DNA of 9,175 bases, from assembly GCA_030595585.1 (NCBI GenBank), contig JAUVCY010000050.1:1-9175 (forward strand). The letters are read 5' to 3'. This document shows, piece after piece, positions 6,539 to 9,175 of the stretch. The notes under the pieces are model-generated. The model was not told the origin of the DNA and ran no database searches. It saw only the letters and a list, made by a program, of their open reading frames with translations. The stretch is from Thermoplasmatota archaeon. GTDB lineage: Archaea > Thermoplasmatota > Penumbrarchaeia > Penumbrarchaeales > Penumbrarchaeaceae. Position numbers and translations under genes: made by a program. How positions within the stretch are numbered: position 1 is the stretch's first letter; every line of letters begins with the position of its first letter.

Positions 6539-7768
6539 ATGGAAAGGTTGATTAGCGCAGAGCGGGGTCAAGAGGCGATGAAAAGGGGACGGTCGTTCAT
6601 CGGTGACAGCAGGGACATGTCGATCCTGGGGGATGGTGAGATAGATCTCATCGTAACCTCACCACCGTACTGGCACATCAAGGATTATGGTGTTGCCGAT
6701 CAGATAGGATACGGGCACTCCCTTCACGACTACCTGAAGGACCTCTACCGTGTCTGGATGGAGTGCTTCAGGGTCCTCTCACCGGGGAGGAGGCTCTGCA
6801 TCAACGTCGGGGACCAGTTCGCCAGGTCCTCCGTGTACGGCCGCTACAAGGTGATCCCTCTCCACGCCGAGATCATCTCCCAGTGCGAGGATATCGGGTT
6901 CGATTCCATGGGATCCATCATCTGGCAGAAGAGGACCACCATGAACACCTCCGGCGGCGCCACGATCATGGGGTCATATCCATACCCCCCCAACGGCATC
7001 ATCGAGATTGATTACGAATATATTCTCATATTCAAGAAGCCTGGAAAGGCGAAAAAGATGGAAAGGGCCGATAAGGAGGGCTCCGCTTTATCCAAGGAGG
7101 AGTGGAAGCTTTACCACACAGGCCACTGGAATTTCAAGGGGGCAAGGCAGATCGGCCACGAGGCGATGTTCCCGGTGGAGCTGCCGCGCAGGCTGATAAG
7201 GATGTTCTCGTTCAGGAGCGAACAGGTGCTGGACCCCTTTATGGGAAGCGGCAGCACCGCATTTGCCTCGATAGAGGAGGGGAGGGTTCCGGTCGGCTTC
7301 GAGATCAACGACGATTTCCTGCCGATCATGGAGGAGAAGCTGGGAGGCCTCATGAAGGATATCGAGCTTATCCGGACGGAGGCAGGTGATATTCCAGCCG
7401 TCGACTATACGCCGAGGATCAGGGACGCGCAGCCCCAGATGGAGGATGTGGCCGAGGATCGCAAACTCCTGCTGAAGGTGGTTGATACCGGAACGGATAC
7501 GATCACTCTTTCGGACGGGAGGGTGATAGGCTTCCTGGGGGTGGAGATAGTGGATCTAGAGGGTACCAGGCGCTACCTGCACGACCTGGTGAGGAACAGG
7601 CAGGTCTATCTGAGATCGGAGGAGGGACATGACGATCCCTACGTCTATCTCAAGAACAGGATATTCATCAACTCCCATCTGATCAGGTCAGGCCTGGGAG
7701 CGGTGAAAGGGGATGTGGATTTCTCAATGAAAAAAAGGTTCCTGAAACTTCTACAGAACCGATCATAG
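6539..7768 (+). CDS. Site-specific DNA methyltransferase (beta class, N4-C or N6-A) with C-terminal SNase-like domain
   Basis: From ATG 6539 the protein has 409 residues. Catalytic motif IV TSPPYW is at 40-45, preceded by FIGDSRDM and IDLIV. The AdoMet-binding motif I DPFMGSGST is at 232-240, followed by VGFEIN. The order IV then I defines the beta class; TSPPY is typical of N4-cytosine and some N6-adenine enzymes. The variable region about 115-225 should recognise the target. Residues about 309-405 resemble a staphylococcal-nuclease (OB-fold) domain: VVDTGTDTITLSDG, FLGVE (332-336), then PYVYLKN (367-373) and FINSHLIRSGLG (376-387). The catalytic arginines of real nucleases appear absent (GFLGVE and DDPYVY in their places), so it is probably a binding domain. 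No restriction enzyme lies nearby, so it looks solitary. The start is uncertain: in-frame ATGs at 6455 (overlapping the divergent gene), 6512 and 6581 are alternatives; GGGGT lies nine bases before 6581. Confidence 0.93.
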   Translation: MERLISAERGQEAMKRGRSFIGDSRDMSILGDGEIDLIVTSPPYWHIKDYGVADQIGYGHSLHDYLKDLYRVWMECFRVLSPGRRLCINVGDQFARSSVYGRYKVIPLHAEIISQCEDIGFDSMGSIIWQKRTTMNTSGGATIMGSYPYPPNGIIEIDYEYILIFKKPGKAKKMERADKEGSALSKEEWKLYHTGHWNFKGARQIGHEAMFPVELPRRLIRMFSFRSEQVLDPFMGSGSTAFASIEEGRVPVGFEINDDFLPIMEEKLGGLMKDIELIRTEAGDIPAVDYTPRIRDAQPQMEDVAEDRKLLLKVVDTGTDTITLSDGRVIGFLGVEIVDLEGTRRYLHDLVRNRQVYLRSEEGHDDPYVYLKNRIFINSHLIRSGLGAVKGDVDFSMKKRFLKLLQNRS

Positions 7769-8638
7769 TTTGGCGAAATGGACCTCAAGCATATGATGGG
7801 GTCTGTATTTCTCCTTGGCGAAGCGGAGGCCCGGGACACCCATGTCGGACTCACGGTTGATGTAGGTGTACTTATCCGCCAGCTCCCTCGCCGTCTCGTT
7901 GTTGATGGCCTGATAGATCCCCTCGAACCTGGGCATCGCCTTCTCGAAGTGGATCACGGCCATATCGTCGTTCATCTTCTCGAATACCGACACGGCCTCC
8001 AATTTACCCTCGATCCTCAGGGCAAGTCCGGACAGGTTCAGGTCGAACATGTTGTCAATGGAGATCTGTACGGCCATCTTCTCCCCTTTTAGCGAGGGAT
8101 TTCCCTCGCAATCCTTCATCCTGCACCACTCCTCTATCAGGTCGTGGACCTCATTGAAATTGGAGTGGTCGACCCTCTCGACCTCGTAACTGTAGTTCCT
8201 TCTGAACTTGTTGATCTGGTTCCTGACCTTCAGGTAAGGTTTGCCCGGCAGGTCCGCCAGGTCCCGGGAACTGTACACGTAATCGTAATAATCCCGCAGG
8301 GGCTCGAACTCGATCTCGGGGAAAGAGGCCTCGATCCTCTCCTTTGCAGATGGCCAGGTCATGCTCAGGTAGAACCCGTGTTTCCTGGCAAGGTCGATCA
8401 CCTCCCCCATCAGCTCCTCGTTCCACGGCCCGATCGGGGGACGGAGACAGCTCCAATCATCCAATCTGGTGAGAAGTACGATGTTATCCCCCACGGCCAC
8501 ATGGGAGTATTCCATGTAACCTCCCCAGCTGAACATGGTCGAGAACAGATAGTCGCTGTGTGGTATCTCTCCCTTGAGGTCCCGATAGGTTTGCAGGTCC
8601 GAGATATCCAGCACCTTGAAATCATCCAGGGAAAGCAT
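7763..8638 (-). CDS. DUF2156 (phosphatidylglycerol lysyltransferase C-terminal-like) acyltransferase-fold protein
   Basis: This 291-residue protein matches DUF2156, a double GNAT-like fold related to FemABX and to the catalytic part of lysyl-phosphatidylglycerol synthase. The sequence shows SDYLFSTMFSWGG (28-40), LRPPIGPW (65-72), DYVYSSRDLADLPGK (119-133) followed by the basic KVRNQINKF (137-145), and the C-terminal block NRESDMGVPGLRFAKEKYRP, all typical of the family. Family members are thought to move aminoacyl or acyl groups; the acceptor is unknown. There is no membrane helix, unlike full MprF, so it is likely cytosolic. The frame is open to 8728, but ATG 8638 is chosen. It lies one base after the GNAT stop and eight bases after GGAGG (8647-8651), and the family alignment starts there. 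Its stop overlaps that of the convergent methyltransferase by six bases. Confidence 0.92.
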   Translation of the reverse strand: MLSLDDFKVLDISDLQTYRDLKGEIPHSDYLFSTMFSWGGYMEYSHVAVGDNIVLLTRLDDWSCLRPPIGPWNEELMGEVIDLARKHGFYLSMTWPSAKERIEASFPEIEFEPLRDYYDYVYSSRDLADLPGKPYLKVRNQINKFRRNYSYEVERVDHSNFNEVHDLIEEWCRMKDCEGNPSLKGEKMAVQISIDNMFDLNLSGLALRIEGKLEAVSVFEKMNDDMAVIHFEKAMPRFEGIYQAINNETARELADKYTYINRESDMGVPGLRFAKEKYRPHHMLEVHFAKL

Positions 8639-8639
8639 A

Positions 8640-9062
8640 TCACTCGCCTCCGGAAAAAAGCATTGGAGTTCCAGGGAACGGCCCGAATCCCATCTCCCTG
8701 TAGAGATCCTCCGACCCCTCCTCCGCAATAAGTCCTATCCAGACCAGCCCCTTCTCCCTGCACCTATCCACTAGCATCCTGATGATCTTCCCCCCTATCC
8801 CCTTTTTCCTGTATTCTGGTAGGACCACCACATCCTGAATGTAGGCGTCGCTCACCCCGTCGGATATCGCCCTTCCCAGTCCCACTGTCATATCTCCGAT
8901 CCTTGCGATAACGAAGAGAAAGCTCCCCTGGATCATCGGCTGTATGCCTGACAGATCGTAATCCTCCTTCCACCACCCCCCCGCCCGGTAGAGCTCGACT
9001 ATTCTATCCTCCGGCCATTCCTTGACCGCTTCGATAATAAGTTCCCCATTCATGTCGTTCAT
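8640..9062 (-). CDS. GNAT family N-acetyltransferase
   Basis: This 140-residue protein has the GNAT fold. The segment VGLGRAISDG (60-69) is followed by beta-4, IQDVVVLPEYR (75-85), and the acetyl-CoA pyrophosphate-binding loop RKKGIGG (85-91). The later LIAEEGSEDLYREMGF block is typical of motif B. GGWW (28-31) and the G-R-A-I-S-D-G string place it in the small-molecule/protein acetyltransferase group often annotated only as GNAT. The substrate is unknown. It is the first gene of a two-gene operon with the DUF2156 gene; its last codons contain that gene's ribosome binding site. The start may be Met1 (9062) or Met4 (9053). A TATA-like box at 9079-9084 would place transcription near 9055 and favour Met4, whereas an AT stretch at 9085-9095 would favour Met1. 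Confidence 0.94.
   Translation of the reverse strand: MNDMNGELIIEAVKEWPEDRIVELYRAGGWWKEDYDLSGIQPMIQGSFLFVIARIGDMTVGLGRAISDGVSDAYIQDVVVLPEYRKKGIGGKIIRMLVDRCREKGLVWIGLIAEEGSEDLYREMGFGPFPGTPMLFSGGE
8647..8651 (-). promoter_or_regulatory. Ribosome binding site deciding the DUF2156 start
   Basis: GGAGG on the minus strand lies eight bases before ATG 8638 and inside the end of the GNAT coding sequence. With the TGATATG stop-start arrangement it indicates translational coupling and excludes the longer upstream starts. Confidence 0.75.
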
Positions 9063-9078
9063 TGCAATATTCTGTATG

Positions 9079-9095
9079 TATAAACCTTTTTATGT
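9079..9095 (-). promoter_or_regulatory. TATA-like region upstream of the GNAT-DUF2156 operon
   Basis: On the minus strand this reads ACATAAAAAGGTTTATA, with two overlapping TATA candidates. Their centres lie about 20-30 bases before Met1 (9062) and Met4 (9053), so either start would be leaderless or nearly so. No Shine-Dalgarno sequence is seen. The palindrome ATTGCAAT (9061-9068) sits at the start codon. Confidence 0.55.
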
Positions 9096-9137
9096 GAATC
9101 CCCTAAAAACGTGAGGTATCGCTAACATTTGATAAAG

Positions 9138-9148
9138 TATTTATTAAA
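9138..9148 (+). promoter_or_regulatory. TATA box for a possible rightward gene
   Basis: TATTTATTAAA is centred 24 bases before the ATG at 9167. This is the spacing expected for a leaderless archaeal transcript divergent from the GNAT gene. Region 9063-9175 shows no other gene. Confidence 0.5.
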
Positions 9149-9166
9149 CGCATCTTGTTGGTGTTG

Positions 9167-9175
9167 ATGAGGGAC
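9167..9175 (+). CDS. Possible 5' end of a gene running out of the window
   Basis: ATG AGG GAC is all that is visible. The only support is the well-placed TATA box 24 bases upstream and the divergent layout. In-frame GTG (9161) and TTG (9164) codons immediately precede the ATG. The product cannot be guessed. Confidence 0.3.

Noticed and set aside
6068..6571. A 167-residue minus-strand open frame overlapping the DUF4013-like gene.
   Set aside because: It is the same DNA in another frame, rich in His/Pro/Gly. The overlapping frame has clear membrane segments and the ribosome binding site.
3490..7768. A CBASS or restriction-modification defence island suggested by the patatin-like protein and the DNA methyltransferase.
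   Set aside because: No cyclic-nucleotide synthase, E1/E2/JAB genes, restriction enzyme or specificity subunit is present, and the genes between them look like housekeeping genes.
8639..8728. Longer DUF2156 start at 8728.
   Set aside because: The additional 30 residues overlap the GNAT coding sequence, are Arg/Gly-rich and non-conserved in look, whereas ATG 8638 has an ideal GGAGG.
8144..8731. A 195-residue plus-strand open frame opposite the DUF2156 and GNAT genes.
   Set aside because: The translation is a Val/Leu/His/Pro-rich mirror of well-matched family proteins on the other strand; it has no motif and no promoter.
1..9175. tRNA or rRNA genes, CRISPR arrays, insertion sequences, riboswitches.
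   Set aside because: No cloverleaf-like segment, regularly spaced direct repeats, transposase or terminal repeats were seen, and almost all of the window is covered by protein-coding genes.

Overview
The window looks like a piece of an archaeal chromosome, most likely from an uncultivated member of the Thermoplasmatota or a related euryarchaeal group. This rests on several signs. TATA-like boxes lie about 25-35 bases before several start codons, so many transcripts would have no leader or a very short one. A large N-glycosylation-rich surface protein has PKD-like repeats and a C-terminal membrane anchor. Arginine is mostly encoded by AGG/AGA, and DUF1294, DUF6485 and DUF2156 proteins occur together. 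G+C appears to be a little over half by eye. No phylogenetic test could be run, so the lineage is an inference.

Layout. Positions 1-3351 (minus strand) hold one very long gene that is open to the window edge: 1117 codons with a signal peptide, a transglutaminase-like domain, five PKD-like repeats, an acidic linker and a C-terminal membrane helix. It has no stop codon inside the window. Upstream on the same strand are a patatin-like lipid hydrolase (3490-4467), a small DUF1294 membrane protein (4532-4876) and a nitroreductase (4883-5383). An AT-rich, nearly palindromic spot (5413-5426) separates the nitroreductase from a divergent 62-residue DUF6485 Cys-rich protein (5447-5635, plus strand). 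That gene ends two bases from the stop of a convergent polytopic membrane protein (5638-6471, minus). A divergent DNA methyltransferase (6539-7768, plus) follows, with a degenerate staphylococcal-nuclease-like domain fused at its C-terminus. Its stop overlaps the stop of a DUF2156 acyltransferase-like gene (7763-8638, minus). That gene is translationally coupled to an upstream GNAT acetyltransferase (8640-9062, minus). The right edge (9063-9175) holds divergent promoter-like sequences and perhaps the first codons of another plus-strand gene.

How the genes may work together. There is no single obvious pathway. The left part reads as cell-envelope biology: a surface transglutaminase/PKD protein and a lipid hydrolase. 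The middle is redox and small-protein housekeeping. The right part is a solitary DNA methyltransferase and a two-gene acyltransferase operon. There is no intergenic stretch above about 140 bases, and no tRNA, rRNA, CRISPR array or insertion sequence was seen. The points most worth a second look are the methyltransferase-nuclease-like fusion, the 8-bp inverted repeat just before the methyltransferase start, and the surface transglutaminase whose third catalytic position reads Glu rather than Asp.
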